Assembly: GCA_015956445.1 (NCBI GenBank)
Contig: WIUZ02000002.1
Coordinates: 3,162,001-3,226,000 of the forward strand
Reading direction: 5' to 3'
Length of the DNA stretch: 64,000 nucleotides
Origin: Thelephora terrestris
Taxonomy: Eukaryota > Basidiomycota > Agaricomycetes > Thelephorales > Thelephoraceae
Below the pieces are notes generated by a model. The model saw only the letters and a list, made by a program, of their open reading frames with translations, was not told the origin of the DNA and searched no databases. The translations under genes and the position numbers were made by a program. Positions within the stretch are counted from its first letter, which is position 1; every line of letters begins with the position of its first letter. Shown in pieces: positions 32,901 through 44,182 of this stretch.

Positions 32901-33288
32901 ACGCAGAGATTGTGTATTTGTTGACATGGGAGACTCAGGGAGTGTGGGAATGAAGGGGCTTCTTGTTGCGCGTGTCTACCTCTTTTTCAGGTTCTCCCAT
33001 AGCGGCGTCGACTACCCTTGTGCCCTTGTGCATTGGTTCACGACGAGCGATGAACCTGACCCTGACACTAACCTATGGATTGTCCAGCCAGAGACCATTC
33101 GCCACGGAGTGCGCCACATGGGCGTCATCCACATTGACTCTATTGTTCGCGGTGCACACCTACTTCCAAGGTTTCCGTCGGACGCACCCGTCTACCGTGA
33201 AATCAATTACACAAATGTCCTGGATCTATTTTCCTCGTTCTACGTCAACAAGTACATCGATCACCACGCGTTCGAAATCGCTTTTTGA
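29963..33288 (+). CDS. Plavaka-type DNA transposase, apparently complete
   Basis: Transposase of the fungal Plavaka group (related to CACTA/CMC elements). It starts with a C2H2 finger: FQCPQCDRRCKSLSGLTRHQDSVH. Then follow VPEWMTAKYDVWYRDPREVV, NMMSGDWSWRQSDDIAQD and THGSMFVPIILGSDKTTVSV. Next are ATGQNDFHPVYFSIGNIQNH, FRRVIYGLGPHISDYPEQAA, GWCPTCLAHPDSLD and ITPDLLHQLIKGVYKDHLVE. After these come LEFCYIARRNIITEDSLEQL, FGSPNGLCSSITESKHIAAV and a C-terminal LVHWFTTSDEPDPDTNLWIV block. Several 50-60 bp introns are spliced out. An Asn/Asp/His-rich linker (about 32380-32500) separates the catalytic part from the C-terminal part. The blocks appear in the expected order and all exons are open, so the gene may still be functional. 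Confidence 0.82.
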
Positions 33289-33487
33289 CATACTTCTATC
33301 ACATGTCGGAAATAGCTTCTTGATGTACTTCTATCACACGTTTGAAATAGCCTTGTTTTGAAATCACATTACTCGTGTCATGAATATAAGTTGAAGAAAA
33401 CCCGGGCCCATCGGTTACAAATAAAGCACAGGTAAGTCGAGAAAAGTGAATAAGTTGAAATAATCTATTTGCCATCTTGCTGATGCC
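33289..33487. repeat. Junction with short tandem repeat after the transposase
   Basis: Two imperfect copies of a roughly 33-base unit (ACTTCTATCACA... GAAATAGC) at about 33293-33352 follow the transposase stop. AT-rich DNA then runs to the edge of the Copia fragment. These could be subterminal repeats of the Plavaka element. No clear terminal inverted repeat was found. Confidence 0.35.
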
Positions 33488-34890
33488 AGGTCTACGGTCA
33501 GGATTACCAGGAGACGTTCGCTCCGGTCACCAGGCTGGAAACCTTACGGCTCCTTCTTGCGTACGCCGTACAGGAAGACTGGGAAGTGCGTCAGATCGAC
33601 GTCAAAACCGCTTACCTCTATGGAGACTTGGACGAGGAAATTTTCATGGAAGCCCCGGAAGGTTACGATATTCCTGCCGGGCATTGTCTTCTTCTCAAGA
33701 AGGCGCTTTATGGGCTAAAGCAGGCTGGTCGTCAATGGTACCTCAAGCTGAAGGAAACGATGGCCGAGTTTGGTCTCACTCAGGTGAAGTCGGAGCCCCA
33801 CACGTTTGTGGCCCACAAAGTCGTGCGAGGAACGCGTTATATGCTAGTACTCCCTGTCTACGTGGACGACTTGTTTCCTATCGGCGACAAGATACTTACC
33901 GACGAGTTCGAGAAATGGATTCCCAAATACTTCGACATTACGCCACCAGTTGACGCCCACTTCTTCCTCGGCATGCGGATCAGTCGGTCCCGTAAACCTG
34001 GTATTACACGAGGCATCTCACACGCCTTTATTGCGTTGGATCAGGTCGCCTTTATCGAGTCTGTCTTGGCTCGCGTTAACGTGACCTTGAAAGCTTTCAA
34101 GACCCCGATGACTACCGCCGGTTACTTGGAACCGAACCCCGATCCCGTCGAGGATAATGACCCTGCCACCGTACGGGAGTATCAGAGTGCTATCGGGTCT
34201 CTGATGTATATCATGCTCGGCACTCGCCCGGACTTAGGCTATGTGGTTGGGAGACTCTCCCAGTTCTCCGCCAACCCATCCGCAAAACACATGCAGGCCG
34301 TCGCCCGCGTTCTAGGCTATCTCTCTCATGAAAAGGAGAAATGCCTCGTCTACTATAGGCAGCCTGCAAACGAATTCAGTTCAGTGCCAGTAGGTTTTTG
34401 CGATGCGGATTTTGGCAACGACCCCGCTCCGGAAGATAAACGGCGATCTGTCTCAGGCAGCATCTTCTTCCTATCGAAAGGCCCGATTTCTTGGTCAAGT
34501 AGAAAACAGGAGCTCACTGCCGAATCGACTATGGAGGCCGAATATATTTCTCTTTGGTCTGCCGGTCGTCAAGCCTCCTAGATCAGGAGCATGGCTGACG
34601 CTATCGGTCGCCCCCTCCGTGGTCCCCTCAAAATTAACTGCGATTCGCAGTCCGCCATCGCCTTGGCTACCCGTGGTGAAGTCACACACAAGGGCTCAAA
34701 GCATTTTGGCGTAAAATTCCACGCGACGCGCAATCGCGTCGATCGCAACGAGATTTCCATTCCTTATGTTCCCTCTTGCGATAACTTGGCTGATTTCCTT
34801 ACCAAGTCACTTCCCGTAGATTCCTTTGTTAGCTCGAGGGATGCATATTCGGCTAACTTAGATCTTGTTCTCGAACGAAGAGACTCTTAA
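33488..34890 (+). mobile_element. Copia-type LTR element, 3' part of pol (RT and RNase H), broken
   Basis: A fossil of a Ty1/Copia element. It opens within the reverse transcriptase at VYGQDYQETFAPVTRLETLR, and the integrase and gag parts are missing. Recognisable are RQIDVKTAYLYGDLDEEIFM, KKALYGLKQAGRQWY, the YVDD-box region, IGSLMYIMLGTRPDLGYVVG and an RNase H/terminal region (AESTMEAEYISLWS, LADFLTKSLP). It is truncated at the 5' side next to the Plavaka element and has at least one further break. Age cannot be estimated because only one LTR is present. Confidence 0.9.
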
Positions 34891-34938
34891 TTTGGTTTTC
34901 TTTCTCTTTTGTCTTTCCACACGTTCAAGTCAGAGGGA

Positions 34939-35217
34939 GTGTTGAAATATTAGACTTTCCGTGTTTCCGAACCTTTCCTTATCTCGTTACGCTTTTAGTA
35001 GTTACTTCCCACGACCGCTACCGCGTACAGGATCAGTCAATTTTCGTTTCGACTCCTCAATCGTCTTTATTCTTGATTGAGGAGTGCGTATATTTTATTC
35101 TCTCTTTCTAGAACCCTCGCTTACCCAGTCAATAGCTTTTCGCTTACAGCGATACGTCTAGGTACAATAAATCGTCTTTATTCTTGATTGAGGACTTTTC
35201 GCTTACAGCGATACGTC
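34939..35217 (+). repeat. 3' LTR remnant of the Copia element
   Basis: TGTTGAAATATTAGAC follows a purine tract (AAGTCAGAGGGAG), as expected for a Copia LTR start. Inside, CGTCTTTATTCTTGATTGAGGA and TTTTCGCTTACAGCGATACG each occur twice, about 100 and 53 bases apart. The right end is not sharply defined. The NLR copy begins directly after 35217, so the element probably cut into it. Confidence 0.55.
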
Positions 35218-36874
35218 TAGGTTTCGCCGTCGTCCAACAGTGTCAGACAAGCGCTGGATGAAATCCTCCAGCGAGTCCCCAAGGTCATCGCAACGCACGA
35301 AGTGGCGGTTTTCACCAAACATGGCTTTGGTTCGGTCGTGGTCCAGGACGGTACGGGCCACAAATGACTTCCCGATGCCGATCGGCCCAAAAAGAGCGAC
35401 TGACGCAACTTGGTCGGTGAGGTCCAATATCTCGTCTGTAATATTTGAGAACCAGTCGGAGGGTGCTGGCGGAAGAACCGGAATAAGAGCTTTTTTATCG
35501 TTGCGACTGATCAGGTGCTTCAACGAGTGTTTGGTTGCCAGGAAGAGGAACACTGACCAGTCATGCAAGATTCCTAATACCTTCAGCATTTCAGGGCGTT
35601 TCCAACAATCTTCCTGCCAGCATTGTTCCATCAATGCCCACAGTTTGGCGGTGAGATCCATGTGCGTCGGCCGTTCCGGCCGTTCCCCCCTTTCCAGAGC
35701 CGACAGTGCTGCGGAATCAGGTTCAGGAAAGAATGGTGCTTGACCAGTGTACACCTATGTCAGGGCGGTGAGTAGTTTGATCAACTGCATGGTTGGGAAT
35801 CTGCGACCCACCTCAACCATGACCATCGCAAAGGAGAAAACATCACCATTCTCATGACATGGCATTTGGGGATCAGCCCATCGCATACAGCAACACACAT
35901 TTGCTCGCGAGGGCCATAAAAACAAGTCAGCTAAGCCGTATTCCATGATGCATGGGCGGCCAGAGTCATCCACGATGATGTTGGGCTGTCTGGACATCAG
36001 CATGGCTGCAATATTGGGCGTCATGCAATTGCGCACCCCACCGAGATCTCCGTGGATCATATCGCGGGAGTGGAGGTGATTAAGGCCATCGGCAATGCCA
36101 ATTAACTGTTAATGGTGTGAGCATATCCCGAGACATGAAGAGAGAGACATCTACAAGATCAAGCCGGTTTGTATCTGGATGATTGGTGATATATTTATTT
36201 AGTTCTACGCCAGGTGTTCGAGCCCAAACAAAATTGGTGGGCTCGTTGGTGATGCCAAGGAAAGGGACGATGTTTGGGTGCATCAAGCGTCCCCACTTTA
36301 CAATTTGATCAAGGTTCCACTGTCAATCAAGTCAATGGGGAAAGTGGGAAAGACAAGAGTGGTGATCAAGTACCTTCTCGACATGCGACCATTCGGATGA
36401 GAGGGAGGGGTTGAGTTTCTTGGCGCAAGCGTTTGAACCATTTATTGACCCTGCGTAGATGATCTCATAAGGCCCATTAGAGGTTGGACCGTCAACGGGG
36501 ACAAAGGAGGAAATGTCAAGGATGTACGACCGTGGTAACCTCTTCAAAATAAAGCATATTGATCGGAGCACGTCCAGGCATTTCTGGTGTGCGAGACCAA
36601 CGGGATCGAGAGTATCGAGGGCCTGTGCAGGTTCAGTATGGAAGGAGTACAGTCTCACACACACACAAACATTGTCCAGATACTCAATGAGCCACGCGTT
36701 ATCCCCTCCCCGAAGCCTTGCGAGAAACTCGTGACGGACGAGGTTTTCCCTGGACAAGACGTTGATGAGCCGATCAGGGAAGTTGGGTGAAGACCTTTCG
36801 AGGTGGTCTAGCTCTAGCAGAATTTCGTCGGATGGTTTGTAGACCAGTCGCAGAGCTTTGCGGAGGCCCAACAT
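35218..36874 (-). pseudogene. Kinase-like/NB-ARC (NLR-type) gene, copy 1, 3' end missing
   Basis: Paralogue of the gene at 40321-43522. The start is MLGLRKALRLVYKPSDEILL. A helical N-terminal part follows, then a kinase-like domain with ACAKKLN (the usual lysine), HPNIVPFLGIT, MIHGDLGGVRN, NIIVDDSGRPCIMEYGLADL and GDVFSFAMVMVEVG. Next is the NB-ARC start with a P-loop, VALFGPIGIGKSFVAR. Sequence stops just after RLSDTVGRR at the Copia LTR, so Walker B and everything downstream are gone. The HRD and DFG motifs appear as HGD and EYG. Introns match those of copy 2. Probably non-functional because of the truncation. Confidence 0.7.
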
Positions 36875-37182
36875 GTAGAGCGGGCCTTACTAGGCTGGAA
36901 TTCAGCCTCAAATCCAGAGCGGGGGGAGGGAGAGGGTGGCTGGGAGGATTCTCGGGCCTTATAGTATACACACCCAATTCGGTGGGCTGATCAACTTGGA
37001 CTCCACTATCTTAGTATCTAAACCTCACGTGTCTGATTGGGAAGTAGCCCGGTTCACGGGCCCCTGACGTAGAGGCTAATTGGTACCTTCAATAGTGTTT
37101 CCACCGACCTCCAGTACCATTTCAAAGCTTCAGGTCCCTATGTATGTCTGTAACATGATGCACAACTGACAGTTCAGGCAAA
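36875..37182. other. Upstream region of NLR copy 1
   Basis: No gene. Similarity to the region upstream of copy 2 breaks off a few dozen bases before the start codon and resumes near 37118, so the two promoters differ. A TATA-like GCCTTATAGTATAC lies near 36956-36969. Confidence 0.4.
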
Positions 37183-37365
37183 ACAAACCACCGATCCATA
37201 GTGGTCGGTCCTTACAACAGCGCGTAGAGAATCGTAACAAGTAACGTGAAGCGATGGTAAGAGGCGGAGAGACAGCAGTTGCTGCACCACCACTCCGCCA
37301 TTGCTTCCATTAGTGCCGTTGCCGCCGTTGCTACCCCCCGCATGACATCAGGAACGATGAGCTAC
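37183..37365 (-). pseudogene. Duplicated 3' end of the glutaminase A-type gene
   Basis: On the minus strand this encodes only the Gly/Asn-rich C-terminal tail and hydrophobic anchor seen at 44183-44341. It includes a Pro/Asp/Val/Met stretch, a Gly/Ser/Asn linker and a hydrophobic end. The surrounding 3' flank (37118-37180) also matches 44080-44182. The rest of the gene is absent: similarity ends at about 37365, right after GATGAGCT. This marks the right breakpoint of a segmental duplication. Confidence 0.75.
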
Positions 37366-37499
37366 GCTGATACCGTCTTGTCGATCCGATGATGCGCCAG
37401 CGACATCACTTCGTTTTTGGGCTGAGATGGCAATACCTTTTGAAGTGAGTTTCGGTAACGTCCTAGTTTCAGCGACAACAACACCGAAATTAATAAGCT

Positions 37500-38130
37500 A
37501 AGATAGGAGCAAGGGATTAGTATGGTCAACGACCAATATTTGCCATCAGGTTCACGGCACTGTCAAGGGCGTTTTAGACACCACCTCCAAGGCTCAACGG
37601 GGCGATAGTAGGGGTTCCAGTCCGTTGAAAATCAATTGCGACGAAGTTGGGACCATGGACGCTGCGGATAGGAGGCGCATAGGAATCAACGCCCGTGTCT
37701 TGCACAATGAAAAGCGTGCGACCTCACATGTCGAAGTTTTGGCCGTTACCGTCGTCGCCAAGCACTTTTACCGCAACGACATTAGGGCCCTTCGCGACAC
37801 CACCAATTCTGAGGGATGCAGAAGCGCATTGAAGTGAAAGATGGAGAGAAGAAGGGAGACGAGGCGAGGCCTCCTAACTGTTCGGAAACAGCAGTCCCGA
37901 CAACATGAGTTCCATGTACATTCCCATCTTCGCTCAGGTTTCCGTCACCTTTGAAGGAGTGTTAAAACCAGATGATTGAGATTTCCCCGAACAACTCACA
38001 ACGCGGCTCCAAAACCCGATGGGACCTTGGAATCCTAGATTTTCGACGTAAATTCCACCATCTGCACCCGCCGATGGTGAACGCTGTGCAGCCAGCTCCA
38101 GAAGTCCCGTCGAACGTGTAGGCGAGTGAC
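37500..38130 (-). pseudogene. Decayed subtilase (peptidase S8) gene
   Basis: The minus strand shows, in different frames, GDGNLSEDGNVHGTHVVGTA, which matches the catalytic-His region of subtilisins. IGGVAKGPNVVAVKVLGDDG and a GVDSYAPP segment like the later VDVFAPG motif follow. Frames change and stops lie between the blocks, and the Ser active-site region is only dimly visible. A host gene relic, probably of a secreted S8 peptidase. No intact reading is possible. Confidence 0.55.
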
Positions 38131-40320
38131 CCATCATCCCGACTGGCTTGATTCGTTTGGGATGAAATTCAATCTAAGCCCCTCGGTGCATTGGTCCTGA
38201 TTGAGTTCCACAGCTATCAGTATGTCACTGGGGTCAAGATGACATCGAAGGAGGACGAACTGGGCAACGGAATCATACCATCCTACTCGATAACCTCAAC
38301 ACGTGGATCAGCCCCAATGTTTCCAGGTCATCGACCGATAACTCCCCAGCACGCTTGCGCGTGGTTTCCAACCGATGGGTGATAATCTACGCAGGCGTAA
38401 TGGTGCTCGAGACAGACACAATGCTGATGGTGTCCGAAGCTCCCTGTGGTTGTTTGTGGGTAAGGTGTATTTCTGGATGTCCTCGTGAGCGGTACGGTAC
38501 ATATGACTTTAGGCGCCCCCGATTTCGACGTAGGTCACGATGATGAAAGAAAAGGAGAATGTATGCGGCGCAGGTGGTTGTGATGGCGTGTTGGTAAAAC
38601 GAGCAGCTATGATCCCGTTTTGGAAGCAGCACCCGGCCCACGCATGTTCATTCGGTTCTCTCTATCACGGCCCCTCCACCAGAAGTTGTCAAGTGCCATT
38701 CCATCTTTAAAATGTTCTTGCCTACGACACGCCCAAACGCACGACGCCCAGGAGAATTAACAGCGTCTATCCCAAAGTCAACCTGCCCCGTTTCACTCAC
38801 TTCCACCTCGCGTCCTGTTCCCTCTCCGTTCTGACGAAGAATTTGTTCGCGTCTGCGGTTTGACTGATGGCTCTGTGCTTGGCATCTAGCTCGAATCTCG
38901 CTTTCAATGATTCCACCTTCCTCTCGATCCTTTTCGTTCCCCCACCCATTCGCTGTCTTCTCGTTCTGTACGCAGCGATCCACTCCCTGACATCGATGAC
39001 AACCCCTTTCAACCTGCTAGACACCGACACCGTCGAACTCCCCGCCCCAAGTCATTACCCAAGCAGCAAAAATTCCACCTGGAATGGACTTTTCGGAGCG
39101 ATACCAAATCGGGTTCGCTGTCGATCCGCCTTCTCGAATGCCAGAGCAACAACTATCCAGAAGGGGTCTTGTTCGGGACAATACAGTAATCAAGGAGGGG
39201 AGCCGGTGCACAAATCGACGCTTCTCGTAGAGTGGTTCGACCCACTACAAAAAGCATGACCGTATCAAGGCTCACTTCTGTCTCGTCACCACCAAACCCA
39301 CATCCTCTCCGCAGGTCTCCTGACGATAGGCACCTCAGACAACCCATGGCTCAGCCACGAGCTCCCCAAGCATTCTACAGCGAAAAACAACCCGGATCAT
39401 TGGCTCCCTTGGTCGGCATCTGAACATCAATCCAAGGGTCTCAGAGAGGTGCGGTTCCGCGAGTCCTTAAGCTCGATGAAGACCGACCACTCCAGACACT
39501 CCCGAGTCTGTACGCCTGACGACGCTCTGGTCAAGGGCAGGGTCCTTGTTATGCGTGAAATGTTTTCGTGCTCTGCACTTCTCCTATCATCACCCTCCCC
39601 CACGACTATCCCCCTGGCCTACTTCGGTTTACGCTCGGACTCCTCAGACACACGTTTGCCTTTTGCGAAGCATCTCCTCTCTCTCCGGACAAACACAAAC
39701 TCCCGAGTAGATTTTCACGAAACCTACACGACAGACCATCCTGAAGAAGCAAATGAAACCTTCACGATCGCCCCCGTTCCGCCCCTAGCGCATTCTTGTC
39801 ACCCAGCGCATCTTTTAGGCGATCTCCCTCTTAGTTCGTAGGCGCACCGCACCTGTCGTTACCTAGGGGTCCATTTGTAGCTAATGAGGAAATGATAACG
39901 TTTTTCACCGTGCAATACACAACCATCCTCGGTGCTCCCAGCACGTCCACGTGAATCGAAGGCTCTGTCGAACATCGTGAAGCTTCTACACGATTTGGGC
40001 AGGCTTCCGGGAAAAACTACAAATTTATTCTTGTGGTTTCATGCGATTCATGCGCTTCCCAACCGTAATGTGATCGTACCAACGCTGAATGAACCCGCAC
40101 AAGCCACAAAGTGGATGCCCAGGTCAACGGCACACCACCACTCGAAGGCTCCTCCAACTGTGCTCGCGCAATTTTTCAGTAGGAAGGGAATGATGATTAC
40201 ATCAGCCTAGGTTTACAGGTCGATTTGCGTCAGCTACAAAAAGCGCCGCTGGGGCGATGCGATGGAGATATTGTTAAATAGGGAAAAATACAGTCGAAAT
40301 CGCTCCAATGCGATTTATCG
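38131..40320. other. Gene-poor interval
   Basis: Only short open frames without recognisable motifs are seen on either strand (for example 38867-39259 and 39449-39841, +). Some C/T-rich exon-like stretches suggest a decayed gene around 38870-39840, but I cannot name it. Confidence 0.35.
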
Positions 40321-43300
40321 TCACCAGTCGATATCGTACCCTGCCCAGGGTGGGATCTGATTCCAAGGGACAGTAAGCGGTATAGCTGCTACATCTTCTT
40401 GTGCGGTGACGGGTGATGAATTCGTGTGATCTTCCTGGATCTCTGGCGAGTCGTCTTTTGTGGCGATGGGTGAAGAATCCGTGGGAACATCCTGTGCGAC
40501 GCTGGATGGGATTTCTTGTGAGTCGTCTTGTGTGGCAACAGGCGACGAATTCGTAGGATCTTCCAGTGCAGCGATAGTCGGGATCTCCGAGGGGTCATCT
40601 TGTACGGCGGTAGCCAGGATATTCGTAAGATTTTCCTGTAGGCCTGTGGACGGGATATCTGCGGGAGCTTCTTGGATGTCGATCAGGATGGTGGGTGCTA
40701 TCCGTCGGCCAAAGAGAGCGAGGAGCCCTATCGAAGAATCAGTGCGATCAGTCAGAGCGGATGAAGATTTCGGGGCATAGTGTTTACTTTTCTTCACGAT
40801 TTGCGGCAGTCTTCTGATCCACTTCCTCTTTCGGGGAGCTTCGCGGTCTGGAGTCGTGTGGGATTGGCTGCCTCCGGTAGGTTCGCACGTGGACACCGCA
40901 AGACCTTTGAGAAGGCGTCACACCATAGCGATGGAACAGATGGAACGGGAAGGACGTACGCAGTTGTCCAGGCGGATTTTCAACGTTCTGGAGGATGGTA
41001 AGGCGTAAGGGGGAGGGATCCAACAAACAACCATCCGGTGGTCCTCGGGTATAGGTAGGGAGCACTGCCGAAAAAGTGTCACACGACGAGCATTGAATAA
41101 ATCTAACGAGGACATACCCCCCTGTGCAGCCATACAGTCTGGACCCCATCTGATGACTTCCGAGTCCGTTTCTGCATATGCGATCATAGACTCCAGGAAG
41201 TAGAACTGGAGTGGCAAAAGCATCTTCAGAGCTCCGCCTCGGCGATGAACGAGGGAAAATCTGCAGAGTACGTCAACTACCTCCCTCACTCCGCCTGTTC
41301 CGCGAAAAATCCTTTCTAATTGATCCTCTCCAATCCCAGATCGGAAGGATGCGATTGCCTCGAGCACGTCCCGAGCCTTGGTACCTAGTTTTTTGATCCT
41401 TGGAAAGCAGAACACCGGCTCGATAGTTTTTTTGAGCGTCTCGTAATAGGTCGTTCTCAACACGCCTTTTGGGTCGTCCCACATCTTCGACAGCGTCTGT
41501 TCATCCCAACTATTTTCGCATATGGTCCTGGTGAAAAGTTCAATGGAAAACGGGTGAAAGTCCAGTTTCGCGATGAGGGCGTCCACTGTGGGTGATCTGG
41601 CCAGGTTACAGAGGCTGTAGAAGATATCGCGTGCATCGTCTTCGGGCGGAGTTGGTACTTCGACCCGATGGAAACCGTGAATGTCCGGATACATCCTGCT
41701 GGTAGTGACCAGGCAGACATGTTCATAGCTACCAAATTCTTCTATCATTGCATAGATTTTCTCAGCTTCAGGGGCCAGTGAGTCGAGGAGAGAATCCACA
41801 CTGTCGAGCAATAATATGAGTGGAGATGGGGACTGGAGGTGTGACTTGAACTGTGTTTTATCAGCGTGGGTGGCGCCAGATAGGCGCCAGAAGAATCCTT
41901 CCAGCGAGTTCTCAAGGCCATTGCAACACATGAAGTAACGGTGGTCACCAAACTTGGCTTTGGTTCGGTCGTTTTCCAGGATGTTACGGGCCACAAAAGT
42001 CTTCCCAACGCCGATCGGCCCAAAAAGGGCAACTGATGCAACTTGATCCGTCAGGTCCAGTATTTCGTTCGCGAGTTGTGAAAACCACTCAGATGATGCT
42101 GGTGGAAGGACTGGGACAAGAACTCGGGTATCGTAGCGGCTGATGGGAATTCTCCAATGAGCGGTTGGCTGCCAGGAAGAGGAACACTGACCAGTCACAC
42201 AAGATCTCTAATACATCCGACATTTTGGGGCGCTTTTCCCAATCATTGTCCCAGCATCTCTCTACCAATGCCCACAGCTTGGCAGTGAGATCCCTATGTG
42301 TTGGCCGTTCCGGCCGCCCCCCCCTTCTAAGAGCCAACAGAGCCACAGAATGAACTTCAGGGAAGAATGGAGCTTGACCGGTGAAAACCTATGTTGGAGT
42401 GGGGGATAGTTTGGCAAACTTTCTGGTTGGGGCTAGAATGTGCGACCTACCTCAACCATGATCATCGCAAAGGAGAAAACATCACCTTCTCTCCAAGACT
42501 GCCAATTGAGATAGGGATCAGCCCATAGCTCATTGCGAGGGAACATGGCTAATGATAGCGGCCCAAACGCTTGGGCTAAGCCGTATTCAGTGATGTACGG
42601 GCGACCAGAGTCATTTACGATGATGTTGGGCTGTCTGGGTATCAGCATGGCTGCAGTATGGGCCTCATGTGATTGCGCACCCCACCGAGATCTCCATGAG
42701 CAACATCATGGGAATGGAGGTAATTGAGGCCACTGGCAATGCCAATTAACTTTTAATGGTGTGAACAAAACCCGAGACATGAGAAGGGAGACACCCACAA
42801 GATCAAGCCGGTTTATATCTGGGTGATTTTTTAAGTATTCAATTAGTCCTGTGCCAGGTGCCTGGGCCCAAATAAGATGGATGGGCTTTTTGGTGATGCC
42901 AAGGAAAGGGACGATGTTCGGGTGCATCAAACGTTTCCACTTGACAATATGACCAAATTTGAACTGTCAATCCGGTTAATGGGGAAAGCGGGAGAGACAA
43001 GAGCGCTGATCAAGTACCGTTCTGAAATGCCACCATTTCGATGAGAATTCGGAGTCGAGTTGCCCGGCCCAAGCCTTCGAACCATTTATTGACTCTTTGT
43101 AGATGAGTTTATGATGCCCAATAAAGGTTGGACCATCGGTAATGTGGACAAAGGAGGAAATATCAAGGATGTGCGACCGTGGTAACCTCTTCACGTTGTA
43201 GCATATCCTTTGGAGCACATACAAACATTTTCGATATGCAGGATCAAGATCAACGGGATCGAAAGTATCGAGGGTCTGCGCAGGTTCAGTATAGGGGCGA

Positions 43301-43522
43301 TACAGTGAAACGCACACGAACGTTGTCCAGATACTCGATAAGCCACACTGCGTCCTCGTCCCGAAGGCTCATGCAAACATACAGATCATAGAATCTTTCC
43401 CTGTTGAGGAGGCTGGCGAGTTGATAAGGGAAGTTGGGTGAAGACCTTTCGAGGCGGTCTAGCTCTTGTAGAGCTTCGTCGGATGGTTTGTAGGCCGGTT
43501 GCTGCGCTTTGGGGGGGGACAT
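40321..43522 (-). CDS. Kinase-like/NB-ARC NLR-type protein, copy 2, complete
   Basis: Multi-exon gene starting MSPPKAQQPAYKPSDEALQE. Order: N-terminal helical domain (LERSSPNFPYQLASLL); kinase-like domain with HPNIVPFLGITKKP, AHGDLGGVRN, NIIVNDSGRPYITEYGLAQA, GDVFSFAMIMVEVG and LWALVERCWDNDWEKRP. Then the NB-ARC: P-loop ALFGPIGVGKTFVAR, Walker B LILLLDSVD, VTTSR, HPFSIELF and a winged-helix-like part (KARDVLEAIASFRSGIGEDQ). The tail (40321-40896) has imperfect repeats with (D)SSPVAT/(Q)DDS. In this copy the usual kinase lysine is replaced (AWAGQLD) and DFG is EYG, which suggests a pseudokinase. In fungi such proteins act in non-self recognition and cell death. The link between NB-ARC and tail exons near 40900 is uncertain. 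Confidence 0.75.
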
Positions 43523-44182
43523 GTAGAACGAGCCTTACTAGCAAGGTGGAAGCGAGTGAGCTGTCCCTGGGGACGCTGGCGTTTTACGTAGCCATCCTTG
43601 AGCAACGTGCAAGCCGCACGCCGGTTGCGGCACCTCAATCCGGGATCAATAGAGGAGCCATGCGGAGGGTCTAGATCCAGGAGCCGTTGGCCACGATGTC
43701 TAGGGCTGTTGCTGAGGATCTGTGGCTTATTCCAGGACTCCAGGAGACGTCTATGCTGGCTTTGCACAAGAGGGGGGACAGTCGAACACTTCCCGCGAAT
43801 TTCCCGATTTTGTTCCCGACCACTCTTCCGCGTTTCTAGAACTTCGCCTCACTTTGAATGCCATTCCACTCGTCTGTACGAAGGTCGTCATGCATTTGTT
43901 CCTCCTCCATTGAATTCACCGTTTGCTCTGCCAGTACAAATCGTCGAGGGGCTACCGGCTACGTGTGCCTTCTGGCAACGCGTACACAATTCTCGGGGAA
44001 CACCAATTCTGCCACCCTAATGCGAGTGGCTGGTGCGGGGAAATTTAAAGTGCTCAGGGATTTTTCCGCTACGAGCCGAGTGATTTCATACCTTCAGGTC
44101 CCTATGTACGTCTGTAACATGATGCACAGCTAACAATTCAGGCGAAACAAACCACCGATCCCTGGTGGTCAGGTCTTAGTCA
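43523..44182. other. Interval between NLR copy 2 and the glutaminase gene
   Basis: Presumed promoter of the NLR gene and 3' flank of the glutaminase gene. Short open frames occur on the plus strand but have no recognisable content. From about 44080 the sequence matches 37118 onward in the partial duplicate. Confidence 0.4.
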
